This document shows positions 20,981 through 32,162 of a DNA stretch of 64,000 nucleotides, piece by piece. The DNA comes from Darksidea phi (lineage: Eukaryota > Ascomycota > Dothideomycetes > Pleosporales > Lentitheciaceae), in contig JASJFT010000098.1 in NCBI GenBank assembly GCA_030770425.1, positions 88,111 to 152,110 on the forward strand, given 5' to 3'. Position numbers and translations under genes: made by a program. The notes beneath the pieces were generated by a model. It saw only the letters and a list, made by a program, of their open reading frames with translations, ran no database searches and was not told the DNA's origin. The stretch's first letter is position 1; each line of letters opens with the position of its first letter.

Positions 20981-22339
20981 ATGACCAAACACACGCTATC
21001 CATACGCTCAATCATGGGACAGCACCGCAGCAAACCATACTCCGCCACCGCCGTGTCGAGCGAAGACGCCACCGTTGACAGTGTACCACCACTACACTTA
21101 GCCGTCATGCCATCCACTCCCAGCTCCAATGTCGTTAAAGACAAAGCCGCCAATAAAGCGCTCGTAATCTCAAATACAATGCCTCTAGAACACTACATCC
21201 GAAAAGCCATGCCGGACAAGGTTCGCAAGGGATTACCTGAGCATCTCTTTCGACCCTCTAGAATGTTCGAACCGCCAATGCTAAAAAGAGGCATGACGAG
21301 TCGTGTATTAATCTTCTCGGGCTCCTTCAACCCACCGCATATAGGCCATAAGCTTCTCCTATCCCACGCCTTCTTCCGCTCTCAATTCCCCAACATAATT
21401 GCCGCCATCATTGTGCTCGTGAGCGAAAAGGACATCCGTGGAAAGAGATGGCTCGAACCTAAACTGTTATTGAACCACAAAGAGCGCACTCGCCTCTGGC
21501 ATGACAACATGCTCAACCCCTGGTCTTGGATCGCCCCAAGTTACAGAGCAAAGGTAGCTATTTTGAAAAACCTTGGAAAAGTGGCCGCTAAGGACGGATT
21601 TAATATCGAGTTTGTGCATGTTGCAGGGCCCGACTACGTTATACAGGCCGACGGATGCCAGTGGTGGGATGTGACCGATAGTGTGTTCATTGGAAACTAT
21701 TTTCGTCCGGGTCATTTCGACGTGGTCGGTATGTCGCTGGAGCCAGTTCGGGGATGCAGCCCCTGGATCAAGAGCAATTACCCAGAGCAATCTTTGCTGG
21801 CGCGTGTGACGGCGGGCAAACTGTCGGCAGTGGCTGTATTATATTTGCTATATGAGAATGAGCTGATGAAGATAATGAAGAAAAAGGACCTTCCGAGCGA
21901 AGAAGCAGAGACCGAAGCTGAAGCCTGTCTTGAGCGGTGTCTCAAGCAGCGCGAGTCATCGTGGATTTGCCACAACAAACTCAATCCACAGCAAATGATG
22001 CAGTTCATGCTGATTCACGAATTTCAGAAGAAAGTCGGACGGGTGGAGGTGAGCTCAACCGCGGTTCGCAAGATACTACAAGAGCGACTAAAAGCATCAC
22101 GTAACGGAGTCATTGCAGCCTTGCGCGGTGTAGTGCTTAACCTCGAAACGCTGATCGAGATTGTAGAGGCTAAAGAAAAGAAGGCCATGGGAAGATTGCT
22201 GGGTAAACAACTATACGCGCTGGAACATCGAAGACTGGAAGCACAAACGACGAATACGCAGCGGAAATTGAGAAAGAAGGTACTGCAGAAAGGGCGAAAG
22301 GGGAAGAGGAGTGTTGAAACGCAGGTGTATTCTCAGTAG
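20981..22339 (+). CDS. NMN/NaMN adenylyltransferase-like nucleotidyltransferase (HIGH superfamily)
   Basis: Intronless, 452 residues. The nucleotide-binding motif GSFNPPHIGH is at 114-123, with a perfect H120-I-G-H123 signature, and the second family motif SSTAVR is at 358-363, the ISSTxxR signature of NMN adenylyltransferases. The core spans about 108-375. Enzymes of this family transfer AMP from ATP to NMN or NaMN in NAD synthesis; whether this divergent copy does is not known, since the N-terminal 105 and C-terminal 85 residues are extra. The C-terminus is Lys/Arg-rich and may be a coiled coil or nucleolar-type basic tail. A second Met at residue 12 begins MGQHRSKPYS, a possible N-myristoylation context, so translation could start there. 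Fungal genomes carry several such paralogues beside the housekeeping enzyme. Confidence 0.8.
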   Translation: MTKHTLSIRSIMGQHRSKPYSATAVSSEDATVDSVPPLHLAVMPSTPSSNVVKDKAANKALVISNTMPLEHYIRKAMPDKVRKGLPEHLFRPSRMFEPPMLKRGMTSRVLIFSGSFNPPHIGHKLLLSHAFFRSQFPNIIAAIIVLVSEKDIRGKRWLEPKLLLNHKERTRLWHDNMLNPWSWIAPSYRAKVAILKNLGKVAAKDGFNIEFVHVAGPDYVIQADGCQWWDVTDSVFIGNYFRPGHFDVVGMSLEPVRGCSPWIKSNYPEQSLLARVTAGKLSAVAVLYLLYENELMKIMKKKDLPSEEAETEAEACLERCLKQRESSWICHNKLNPQQMMQFMLIHEFQKKVGRVEVSSTAVRKILQERLKASRNGVIAALRGVVLNLETLIEIVEAKEKKAMGRLLGKQLYALEHRRLEAQTTNTQRKLRKKVLQKGRKGKRSVETQVYSQ

Positions 22340-23252
22340 ATAAACGAGAAAACTGTAGCGCCCTAAAGAATATATGTTAGCTTTAGCTTCTTTGGGCAAC
22401 TTCCAGGTTTGGTATAATCCATAAAAGAATGAAAGGGTTGGCGTAAGTCTACATATATTGGCGTTCGGAGGAGCAGTAGAGGCCTTAATTGTTAGGGTTC
22501 ATTGCGACCTCCTAAGGCTATGAAGTTCTTTCTGGTCTAAACTTTTCGGCTGGAATAAGTCAGAGTTGAGGTCCTTATACGACCGACAAGCTGTGCATGT
22601 GGTTTTAAGGCCCGAATTATATGCAGAGCTCTTGCAGCATGCATGGGTGAAGCGAGTCAGGGGTTTGCTACGTAGTTCTGACAAGAGAGCATTTGGAGAT
22701 GAAAGATGCGACCTGGACTATTTTGTGGATGGAATGACAGACGGCCCGTGATGCCGGGCGAGGTCCACCACCCTAAACTTTCAACGCACAGGGCGTGATG
22801 TCATTGTGATGAAAACACGCGCAACCTGAATCGCTAGCCGCGCTCGAAGATGGAAGAATTACGAAGAGGAAGACGTCGCTCTTCAATGTTGTTCGTGGTT
22901 GTCGTGCAGCCAGCCAATCAGAGAATCGTAGAGGACAAGCGCGTCCATCACGCGCCAAAATCATGACCACATATATCACTCTACATCTACCCTTATTATC
23001 ACAACTCCAAGTGCCACCGCGAAGAGCTCCTCATAACGATGCCTCGCATGCATGCTATGCGGCTGTAAACCAGGAGTTTGGCGCAGATCATTCGATCATG
23101 GGCCTCTCCTACGTCATACCCCGCCTGAGGGGTAAAAGCTGCCCTCATTCCCCGTGCCACTCTCAATTGACCACCACCAAATCTCTTCTCACGGTGTCTT
23201 GAAGATATCAGTTGCCTACAGACTCCCGCAATATCGTCCATTGTCCGTCGCC
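22340..23252. other. No supported gene
   Basis: Short frames on both strands around 22500-22750 were not recognised. The right part holds the promoter of the GAEQDR-repeat gene. Confidence 0.4.
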
Positions 23253-23787
23253 ATGAACTTCTTCGGCAACCGCAACAAAAGCGACCCGCCAATCGCTGGC
23301 CAGGGTACCGGCAACTTCGCGTCCGGAGCCGAGCAAGACCGCCATGCCTCGCACTTCAGCATTGGCGATGCAGGAGTAGACAAGATTAAGGATGCGGCGT
23401 GGAAGGTGGCAAGTTACAAGGGCGAAGGTGCCGAGCAGGACCGCTACGGCTCCCACTTCAAAGGCCTCAGCCTCGACCAGCAGCAAGTTAGAAAGGCGGC
23501 ACAAAGCATAATGAATGCGCAGGGCTCTGGGGCGGAGCAAGACAGACATGCGAGCCACTTCGGTCTGGGAGCCGATGGTTTGGCGCAGGCAAGAATGCTG
23601 GCGGCTGCGAAGGGCGAGGGCGCTGAACAGGTACGTGTGCTACTTTGAGGACGGGACGAGACAAGACGGGCTAACGCTGCGACAGAATCTGTACGGGTCG
23701 CATTTCGGCGGTATTGATAAAGGAGATGTGCAGCAGGCTGCGCAGTCTGTGGAGGAGAGTGTCAAGCATGCGACAGAAAGAAGATAG
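23253..23787 (+). CDS. GAEQDR-repeat protein, unrecognised
   Basis: Two exons inferred, 23253-23630 and 23686-23787, with a 55-base intron (GTACGT donor, CTAAC branch site, CAG acceptor); 159 residues. The protein has four repeats of about 32 residues, each starting with a block SGAEQDRHASHF or EGAEQDRYGSHF, followed by a variable helix-like segment (for example DQQQVRKAAQSIMNAQ). The intron falls inside the fourth block between GAEQ and NLYGSHF; splicing restores the pattern, which is strong support for the model. No signal peptide or membrane helix. I do not recognise the family. The strict conservation of Glu, Asp/Asn, Ser-His-Phe in each unit suggests a repeated binding surface. The ATG at 23253 gives MNFFGNRNKS, a short N-terminal segment before repeat 1. 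Confidence 0.8.
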
Positions 23788-24308
23788 ATTAGCGGCGGCC
23801 GAATAGGCACCTGAATGTACAACAGCAATGCAACCATCACCAATTGAAAGATGACTTCCCACGCCAGCCTCATTTTGATCCTCGGTTTCGGATTCACGAT
23901 CGTATTAGGAGCGTTGTGTCCACACACACTATGGTCGGCAAATGATTCCACCGGCGGTCTCTTTACATGCCGTCTGCTTCGAGGTCTCAGGTCAGACCTT
24001 AATCGCCTCGGTGCGTTTATACCACCGTCGGTCTCAAGCTGCGCATCAGAAAAGTCAGAATTGATCTAAGCAGATTAGCCCACGCCAATCGCAAGCCAAT
24101 AGCAATCGAGAGCTAACTGAGCAACAACCGATACCCCACAATTATACCTAGCGTTCCGCATTATGACGTGCGACTATTATGCGTAGCCTCCTAGGTTTGT
24201 AAGCCTCCCAATTGCTCGCCTCGACTGAGTTAAGATAGAACAGTTTGCCCAAAAGATTCATTTGTATCTGGAAAGCAAACGAGATTTAGTATTCAATTCC
24301 TCGACCAA
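23788..24308. other. No supported gene
   Basis: A 72-codon frame at 23851 has a hydrophobic start but no other support. The right end is the SDR promoter. Confidence 0.4.
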
Positions 24309-25413
24309 ATGTCTCACAACATCCTCATAACCGGTGGCTCCGGCTACCTGGGCGGCACCCTCCTAGCCCAGTTCCAATCCGCTAACCTACCACCTTATTC
24401 TCGCCTCTACGCCCTTGTCCGTACCGATGCGCAAGCAGAAGCAGTCCGCCAATACAATGCCGAACCGCTCACGCTCACTCTTTCCGACCACCCGTCCATT
24501 ACGGCGGCCATCGTCGCAAAAAAGATTACTGTGGTATACCATCTCTACGATGCACGTGACACTACTACCACTGTTCCGTTCATCGAGGGCCTAGGAAAGG
24601 TCAAGGCGCAAACGGGGCAGGAAGTTCACTTCCTATTTACTACTGGCGCAAAATTATTCTCCGAACATGCAGGCGCGCCAACGGGGAGGCCGATTTTCGA
24701 CACAGACCCTAACCTCTCCTCGATCCAGAAACAGCAAGAGAAGGATGCGCCCAATGCGATTCTGCGCCCGGGCGTTGAAGCCAACAACCTCGTAATCAAC
24801 ACCGCAGAAACACACGGTGTACGCAGCTACATTTTCGCACCGTGCATTGTGTACGGCCGCGGCCTTGGTTTTGGAAACGTTATCTCCATTCAAACCGTAG
24901 CTGTGGTGCGGGCTGCGAAAGCTTTACGGCGCGTTTATAAAGTCGATGAGGGGAAGCCAACGTGGCCTGTATGCCATATCCTCGACAATACTTCCCTCTA
25001 TATCGAGATCCTGAGAGCGATTTTGGAAGGGAGAGAGATTGGGCATGGTAAGCAGGGATACTATCTCGCAAGTACGGGAAGCGTTGCCTGGGATGATATC
25101 TACGCGGCGATGGGGAAGGCGATGAAGGAACGAGGCGTTGTGGATGACGCGAGCGTTGAAGAGGCGGATGGAGAAGTGCTGCGGAAGATGGGGGCGGCAC
25201 TGGGGTGTCCAAAGGACTTGGTGGGGATCATGGTTGGAGGATTGTAAGTTTCTAAGGACTTGTTGTGAAAAGTGTCTGCTAACAAACTGTAGATGCACCT
25301 TTCAGGCCGACCATGGAAGCCAGATTGGTTGGAAGCCCAAATTCGCTCCGGAGCATATACTAGTAGCTGCAAGTGAGGAGGTAGAAATTATCTTGCAGAA
25401 CCTGAAAGAGTAG
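24309..25413 (+). CDS. Atypical extended SDR / NAD(P)-dependent epimerase-like protein
   Basis: Two exons, 24309-25243 and 25293-25413 (49-base intron, GTAAGT donor, CTAAC branch site), 351 residues. The N-terminus has the Rossmann motif TGGSGYLGG (residues 8-16). The rest follows the NAD-dependent epimerase/dehydratase fold: VVYHLYDARD in the strand-4 region, HFLFTTGAK in strand 5, and FAPCIVYGRG after the active-site helix. The usual Tyr-x-x-x-Lys is not evident: the corresponding helix region reads RPGVEANNLVINTAETHG. It may therefore bind NAD(P) without classical catalysis or use other residues. The second exon supplies the C-terminal LCTFQADHGSQIGWKPKF, a tail common in fungal nucleoside-sugar-epimerase-like proteins of this type. 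Without splicing the frame stops three codons into the intron, so the intron is needed. Confidence 0.8.
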
Positions 25414-26116
25414 TAGAACTACTCTCATGAGGGGTTTTACATAATTCTTCCGCGCCCCCCCATAAACCCCCACTGTGTACCTCGGACCAACGATCTACAC
25501 ATTTGCCTGCTTTGGGAACATAGGCACGAGATTTATACGTTGCAAGTGCGTCTAGACCATCTACCAAGAATACACCACTACATCTCACATGCACAAGACA
25601 TGTCGTCGTCGGCCGACTTTGCTCACTAATCGGACCGATGCCGCGCCGGTATAAGCATGCGGTGTACTCAACCAATCACCGCTCATTACCTTTATAGCAG
25701 AACATCTTACATGCAGGAACGACTCCACACATACGACGGTCATTGAGACCTTGGCTAAGACTAGTATATGATGTCTAGATCAGCATTCTCGATATTGCCT
25801 CGCGCCGCTTATTGCCCAGGATGCGCCTTCCCTTTCGCGCAACGGTTTACCCGTGACTTGGGGTAGCTGACGCCATACTACCCGAAAACGCACCGTACAC
25901 GCAAAAGCGTCAGTCAATCCAAGGCAGCATCCCCGGTCCGTGAGCGCGGCGTAGATGCTATTTACAAGTTTTTCTGACCGGTCAGATCACTTACAAGACA
26001 GCTGAGCTTCTGTACGACAACCGAGACACGGAGTTAGGATACAGAACTAGCAGCATGATGAATAAAGGAAATTGATAATATTGGAAGCATCTAGCTGCTT
26101 GAATCCTTGCCCATGG

Positions 26117-26123
26117 TATAAAG
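26117..26123 (+). promoter_or_regulatory. TATA box of the small secreted protein gene
   Basis: TATAAAG 106 bases before the start codon at 26229. The 800 bases upstream (25414-26116) show no gene. Confidence 0.55.
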
Positions 26124-26228
26124 CTCAGTGTCTACCGACGACAGCTACACTCACCACACAGCCAAGCAACTCATCTTACCGACAAAGCTTCACTCTCGAA
26201 ACACTTACCCCAACCTACAACCATCAAA

Positions 26229-26714
26229 ATGAAGACCACACTTATTATCGCCTCTCTCTTCACCGCCTTTGCGGCCGCTTCCCCAGTGGAGCTCGAAGCC
26301 CGCCAGGTACACCCCACCTAGAGACTCCCCCTTCTTCCCAGACCATTAACGCTTCCCCACAGGGCTCCGTCCGCGTCCAGCTCTCCGACGACGCCACCGA
26401 AACCGGCGTCCAATCCAACATCGCTAAGAACGGTGCTCGGATTACCGTGCGCAGCGCCTTCGGTACGTCAATCCCACTTCCACCCAGCATACCCACCATT
26501 TCCGAACAAGCCACTGACTGTATGCTCGCGCTTAGGTAACTTGGGAAACCCGCCGTTTGCCTCCAGCGGAAGCATTGTGAGCGGGAGCGGCGTGTGCAAT
26601 TTGTTTAGCAATGCGGCGGGTACGGCGAGGGTTGCTACGTTCCGCAGTGGTGGGGGTACTGTGAGCTTTGCTAGGACGAACCTGCAGAATGGGGTTATTG
26701 TTTGCACTTCTTAG
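26229..26714 (+). CDS. Small secreted protein, unrecognised
   Basis: Three exons inferred: 26229-26306, 26363-26462, 26536-26714 (introns of 56 and 73 bases); 118 residues. Residues 1-18 form a signal peptide (KTTLIIASLFTAFAAAS), followed by a short segment ending LEARQ at the first splice. The mature part, VRVQLSDDATETGVQSNIAK through SFARTNLQNGVIVCTS, is rich in beta-type residues and has only two cysteines, one in GVCNLF and one three residues from the end, which could pair. The arrangement (signal, small size, late Cys) is common among fungal effectors and wall proteins, but no family was recognised. Both introns are required: the unspliced frame has a stop in each. Confidence 0.72.
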
Positions 26715-26874
26715 ATGGTTGGGGGAGTAATGGTGGATGCGGTAGTTGAGTTGGATGGGACATGTTAATAGTCGCTCGCTCTTGCTAATGAAGTGACAAT
26801 AATTGCATAGTAGCGTCATACGCTCTATTCTATTTCTAATCGTCTAAGGCCTAGCTTGAGGATGCTTTTGTCGG

Positions 26875-28092
26875 CTATTGCATAAGCCTCTCTCTTATCG
26901 TGGGCTCAAAAGCTGCCACCTCCATCCTCTTCATCCCGTTATCCTGCTTCACACTAACTTCCGCCCACCTCAACCACCCTGCATAAGTACCTTCCCCACA
27001 ATCACTCCCATCATGTTTTCTCCAAAGCATGCCCAAGGTTTCAGCCCCGAAGAGTTTCGCCGAGAACCCATGACCTAGTTTAATGCACCAAGCCTCCGCA
27101 ACCACACGTTCCACAATCTTCCTCGCGAGGGCTTGATCCTCGCTCTCTTTCTCTCCCGGTTTTGGAAGAGGTAGAGAGAAGAGCTCGTGCTGGCGTTTTC
27201 CAGACCAGGAAGTGATTTGTTCGTGGATGTAGGTTGCATCGATCATGTTGAGGAGGTAGCACTTTTCGCGAACGTAGGTGGGCCCGTCCCAGTTATCTTC
27301 TTCGTCGAGCCACCGTTGCGCTGCGCCCATGCATTGGATTTGGATCGCGTAATCCGTCATGGCCTCATTGTTGATCACCATTTTCTCTTTGCCCTCCTCC
27401 TCAACCACAACTTCGTTGGCCACCCGTAGAAGGGGTACGTGGCTAACGAGCGGATGTTTGTGCATCCCCGTCGTATTCGTCTTACCCTCCCATAGCTTGA
27501 GCAGAATGTAATGCGCACGCCGAACAAGCGGGTTTCTGGGAGTAGAGATGAGGGTAAAGTTTACAATGGAGAGGTCAGGTGCAGCGCCCATTGTGAACCC
27601 GAAGAAATCATATGGCGACTCTGGGTTCGCGATGTGCGTGGTCCAGAGCCAGTCTAGGCCCCCGAACAGCAAGATCCCCACATCGAGATACACACCGCCG
27701 TACTTCAATAGTAGCGGATACCGAATCAAATCGGATGTATGCTGCGCCATGTACCCGCCATTAAGCGTGCCCTTGGTAAAAGCTTCTGGGACGACCGATG
27801 GTGACTTGGTGTCGATGAAATTTGATACATTGAGTGGAGAGTCCGGCACATTGTCGAGCACGTAGATGGTCCAGCCTAGCGGCGCATAGCGACGGTGCCA
27901 ATTGATCACGTTTCGGAGGAGGTATGGTGGGAGAGTGTTGATGCCCGAGTGCCAGAACGCGAAGATGGATTTCGCACCTTCCTTTGGTGGAAGCGGGTCT
28001 GTCAATATGGCGGGTAGCTGATCTTTTGTTGATATAGGTGGCGCAATGAAGTAGTTGAGGGGGGATGTGTTCGGGATCGGTGGATAGTCCAT
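26875..28092 (-). CDS. Capsular polysaccharide synthesis-type glycosyltransferase (GT32-like fold)
   Basis: A 405-residue intronless protein. FAFWHSGINTLPPYLLRNVI near residue 44-63 and WTIYVLDN at 74-81 match the start of Caps_synth / GT32-type transferases. SDLIRYPLLLKYGGVYLDVG at 120-139 is the nucleotide-sugar and metal-binding segment; the DxD position reads D137-V-G139, a variant seen when only the first Asp is kept. The N-terminus shows no clear membrane anchor or signal peptide, so it may be cytosolic or the anchor exon may be missing. Such enzymes add a sugar from a nucleotide donor to glycans; donor and acceptor are unknown. Its 3' end lies 160 bases from the convergent small secreted protein gene. 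Confidence 0.78.
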   Translation of the reverse strand: MDYPPIPNTSPLNYFIAPPISTKDQLPAILTDPLPPKEGAKSIFAFWHSGINTLPPYLLRNVINWHRRYAPLGWTIYVLDNVPDSPLNVSNFIDTKSPSVVPEAFTKGTLNGGYMAQHTSDLIRYPLLLKYGGVYLDVGILLFGGLDWLWTTHIANPESPYDFFGFTMGAAPDLSIVNFTLISTPRNPLVRRAHYILLKLWEGKTNTTGMHKHPLVSHVPLLRVANEVVVEEEGKEKMVINNEAMTDYAIQIQCMGAAQRWLDEEDNWDGPTYVREKCYLLNMIDATYIHEQITSWSGKRQHELFSLPLPKPGEKESEDQALARKIVERVVAEAWCIKLGHGFSAKLFGAETLGMLWRKHDGSDCGEGTYAGWLRWAEVSVKQDNGMKRMEVAAFEPTIRERLMQ

Positions 28093-28764
28093 GTTGACGA
28101 TGGTTGTTTTCGAGGAGGTATTGAGAAGATGAATTGTGAGTCTGTGGAACGCTCCAGCGAAGCAAATACAAAATGTGTAGACAGACTATGGAATTACTCT
28201 CTCAAGGAAGCGACTGATATTTATATCTGTACGGAAGCTGTTGTAGAAGTCAGTTTATGTAATTAATGCAAAGGAGGGCTGATCACTTCGACTCATCCCC
28301 GCTTGCACAGATTGGGCAAGCGCGATACCCGTTTCGGAAAGCGCTCTCCGTGGCTAAGCTCTCGACGGATCCCGCCGTTGTAAGCCCTTGAGTCAACGTT
28401 TAGACATCTCTGAGGTCTTCGCGAATGTATTAATATGATTCGAAGGGGCGCAGAATACTTCAATTAAGAAGGCTGATGTAAAAAGGCAGGAAAATAGTTG
28501 GATGACGTCATGCACCATTATATTGGGCTCCTCAGCCTACGCTTCTGGCGTCAAACACAAGTCCGGCTCACACCGGTTCACCATCCCATTAAAGTCAAAA
28601 GCAACCTCCGGCCACTCTGCTTCATTTGTCTGGTCTCCCACCAGCACACCCTCGCCGCCGTCATTCATAAATTCAGAGAAATCCCCCAATAACTTCCTAG
28701 AAAACCTCTAGAAATCGCTCAGCCGTAATAGCGCCCTTACTCCTTGTTATACTATTCGCTTGTT
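28093..28764. other. No supported gene
   Basis: Upstream region of the glycosyltransferase; AT-rich, no other structure seen. Confidence 0.4.
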
Positions 28765-29510
28765 TCAAGAAGATCCTGAGAAGTCGGTATGATTAGGGTT
28801 TTCTAGGATCCTGATACCCTTGGTCCAAGAGTTTTGGAACGCATCGAAAAGCGGCCACGTAGGATCGTATTCGGTAAGGTGGCCTGAGCTGGCTAGCAGC
28901 AAAGAAGGCACCTGTAGATCGACGCAAATGAGATTCATAGCAGCAGGTTCTAAAACAATTCCATCGAGATTCAGAGTCCCTAGCAACGTTTTGCTTTTTG
29001 ACACTGCGCGGTTTTGTTCAACGAAGATTTAGCTTAGAGATGCGCTTTCGCCGAGTGAATGCCCGAAGAAAGCAAAGTGCGTCAAGTTGAGCGATACACC
29101 TAGCTTCTCGGATATCTGAGGCAGAGCATCGAGGACGGCTGAGTTGTCCGTGAGGCGATAATCGTGGCTAAGGAACGCGGCTCCATCAGAGTGCTCGAGG
29201 TATGGCTGCTCCCATGGGTGGTCTACGCTGACCAACGTGCAGCCTTTGCTCATTGAACCTGAGATTATACCGAGATATAATTGCGATGGTGGTCCGACGC
29301 CCGCGGGACTGAAAAACAAAGTTGGCAGTTTAAGATCTTTACATTCATCTACCGATCAAGGTGTAGCATCGTATACAATGCTTGCTGTGATGTTGCCGAA
29401 GGTGCCAGACGCGAGGAAGTAATACGTTTTGTAGGCTGTAGCAAGGCCGGCCCAAAGATACTTTTGCAATGGGGCGGTGTCGCGTGTTGAATAGTAGACG
29501 TTGATCAATA
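28765..29510 (-). pseudogene. PAF-acetylhydrolase-like alpha/beta hydrolase pseudogene
   Basis: One minus-strand frame reads through from about 29510 to 28765 with two in-frame stops. It contains GTFGNITASIVYDATP, a TGA near 29360, KLPTLFFSPAGVGPPSQLY, CTLVSVDHPW, FAFFGHSLGESAS (nucleophile elbow G-H-S-L-G), a TAA near 29030, then LNLDGIVLEP, VPSLLLASSGH and NPNHTDFSGSS (catalytic-His region; the family has H-x-D-F-S/T-D). Order and spacing match platelet-activating-factor acetylhydrolase-like esterases. The frame is otherwise intact, so inactivation looks recent: two base changes. The N-terminal third, with any signal peptide, was not recognised. Confidence 0.66.
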
Positions 29511-30905
29511 TCGAGCCTATATCATGCGATTAGGCCCCATTCGCATGTACTCTTATAAATCCCCTCCTGGAGAATGTAATAATTGGTTTCGCTTCTTACC
29601 CGTTCAGCCCACGGATACGCGGAGATATATCGACTCTAAGGGGCAAAGCGAAGTTAAATCTTCCTCTACAGCCATTCTGCAAGTAATATCTTGATCCTCA
29701 GACGAAAAGGATATTAGAAAAGCTATGACTGGTGTGGCGCTCTGCCCGGCGCTGTTGTGGAAGTTTTACAGGGAAGACAAGCGTCAGCAGATAGGCAGCG
29801 GAGAAAACAGCGAAAATAAAGAGGGATATCATGGCGAACGTAAGTATGAGATACCATTCTTAGTAGCTCGTTGAAGTACTGAAGTAAGAATTTATCTATA
29901 AATGTGCGGGTCAGCTATCTTTCTTACCATAGATGGGTTCTTTGAGCTGCGTGCGCTTATTCTAGGTGCATTTCAGCAAAACCATCTAGACGGGTATGCG
30001 TAGTTATTGTTTTAAAAGAGGACACGCGCTGTACTACGATGGGGCCGCATTTAGTACTACGGATTCATGAGTATCACAGAAAGGCAGAGGCCGAATGAGC
30101 CAAATGCTCTCCTTGTTAGCAACCCATTGCTTGCACGCGCGGCGATCCTGTGCTTAAACAATGGACATTTGCCATGTATGGTTTGGCTTTTAAGAATATA
30201 ATATATATTAATATATCAATTCGACAGGTGGGTTGTTCACTACAACGAAGATACGTCAGAAAGCATGTAGCACAATTTTCGACTAAGACCATACTGATGA
30301 CTGCACTTAGCGATAGCAAAGGAGAAGAATATGAGCTACTACAACAAAACAGCCCTTTATCCCTTCATGATATCGCGATTTGGAATTGTAGATCACAAGC
30401 CCAGTCTTTTGCTTACCCTTTAAAGTTATTAATACCAGAGTCGAGACTTCGCCTACAGTATTCAAGAGAAACATCCATTTGACCGAACACAGATGTATAA
30501 CTAGGGCGACGAACAATTTGGGAGGGATAAGGAAGTTTCTGCGTCAATTGCATGCCGCGTTGATAAGCTGGAATGGAGGATGAATTCTGGTCATCACTTC
30601 ATACAAGCATTCACAGGCCAAAGGGAAGGACATTCTAGACATACCCAGGGTTGGAACACTCACTTGTATCCCAGCTTCTATCTAAATTTTCATGATGACG
30701 TGCTCTTATCGCGACGCGCCGCAGTGAAACTCGCGCCCGACCCAACGCAAGCGTCCAGCTTTCCTCTCCAAAAAAAAAACTTTTTTTTCTCGTACAACAT
30801 CCGCCAGCAATCTATAAACCCAGATTTGCTAACCCATTTCGTGATCCACAGAAAGCAGGCCTTCGCCGAACATCCGGTTCTTCCAAGCGTTAGCACCTAG
30901 CTACA
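29511..30905. other. No supported gene
   Basis: AT-rich, short frames. A poly-A/poly-T stretch near 30770-30790 lies in the presumed leader of the next gene. Confidence 0.4.
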
Positions 30906-31626
30906 ATGCCGCCACGGTCTGATCCGCTCCCCCTCTTCTACCATAACTCGAGCTCCAGTGATGAGTACACCGAGGCTTTGGATAGCGTAACAGGCCTATC
31001 ACCCTCTGCAAACGACGAAATGCATGGGTATCTTGCTGCGCAAGTCAGAGCCGAGCACGACCCTTCGTCTTCACGGAACGCCGGGCATCCAGCACTTAGT
31101 CCGTTTTCTCGAGCTCGATCTCTAACTCATCGGTATAGAAGCAGCCGTTCCATGGATAGCGAGGTCCTCAGAGGCCCTGTCAAGCGGAGGGAAGTACGGG
31201 AGATCGCTAACTTCAAGGAGCACGGGTCCCACGCGAGGAAGAGGCGCTATAAGCGAAGGTGGGACAAGCCAGTTGATGCAGACTTGAGCGATATTGTGCA
31301 ATACACGGGCAATGACGAGGCAGACCAAAGCTTCAAGGAGGAGCATGACCGGAGAAACTTCGAGCTGGCAAGTAAGTTATCCCTTATTCTTGCGTCAATG
31401 CAGTGAAAAACTACTGATTGAGTAAAAAGGGAGCCTTGTACACGAGCGAGATCAGTACAATGACTGCTTCGTGTCGGAGGATGACCCCGAGGGCTGGGTA
31501 TACATCGATCGAGTTATCTTTCCTGAAGGCTATGCGGTACAGCCAACGCCTTACAACAATGGGTCAAAGTACTCACTTTCAGGCGTGAAGAAGGCGGTGG
31601 AGAGGGTGCTGGGATGGTCTAGTTAG
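30906..31626 (+). CDS. Hypothetical protein with a basic segment
   Basis: Two exons inferred, 30906-31371 and 31430-31626 (58-base intron, GTAAGT donor, phase 1); 220 residues. The first 90 residues are Ser-rich and disordered. Residues about 92-120 are strongly basic (VKRREVREIANFKEHG, then ARKRRYKRRWDK), a possible nuclear-localisation or nucleic-acid-binding segment. The C-terminal part, including CFVSEDDPEGWVYIDRVIF, looks folded. The unspliced frame ends shortly into the intron, whereas splicing gives a further 65 residues with a natural stop. No family was recognised. Confidence 0.68.
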
Positions 31627-32162
31627 TTTCCGTTCTCCGAGTTTTGGGTATCGCGCCCTTACTTGGGTGTTATGAAAGGGCTCAAGTTAGGCATGAACAC
31701 GAAGAAACTTGTACTTGGTTTTGGATGGGGGTAGATGGCGATCGATGATGAGCACAACTGCCTTTCCTGAGGTATCCGTGCTGAAAAACATGGACTGACT
31801 GTGACACTTGGTTCATTTTTGGAAGCTACGAGTGTAATGTTATACTTTATTACGAATTATTACGAATTGTGGGGTTTGCAACGCTCGCCGTACCATACAT
31901 ATCGACCCACAGCATTTCTCATATCCGATTCGTCGAATTCATCAACCTTCGTTCAAATGCAAATTCAACCCAGTAGTCTCCCTCCAAAAGCAAAGGTTCG
32001 AAAGAAAGGAAAAGCAAATGATGTCCCGAACATTTGATCCGTCCAGCCAGCGTGCAAGACCTCGCCAATAAACCCAAATCTCAAATCTCTTAGGCGAAGT
32101 GGGCTTAGAGGTTGTATGCATGTTTTGTGCTTCATCCACAATCAAGACCTTTCGTTTGTGGC
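31627..32162. other. Convergent 3' regions, no gene
   Basis: Space between two genes whose 3' ends face each other. Nothing else seen. Confidence 0.5.
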
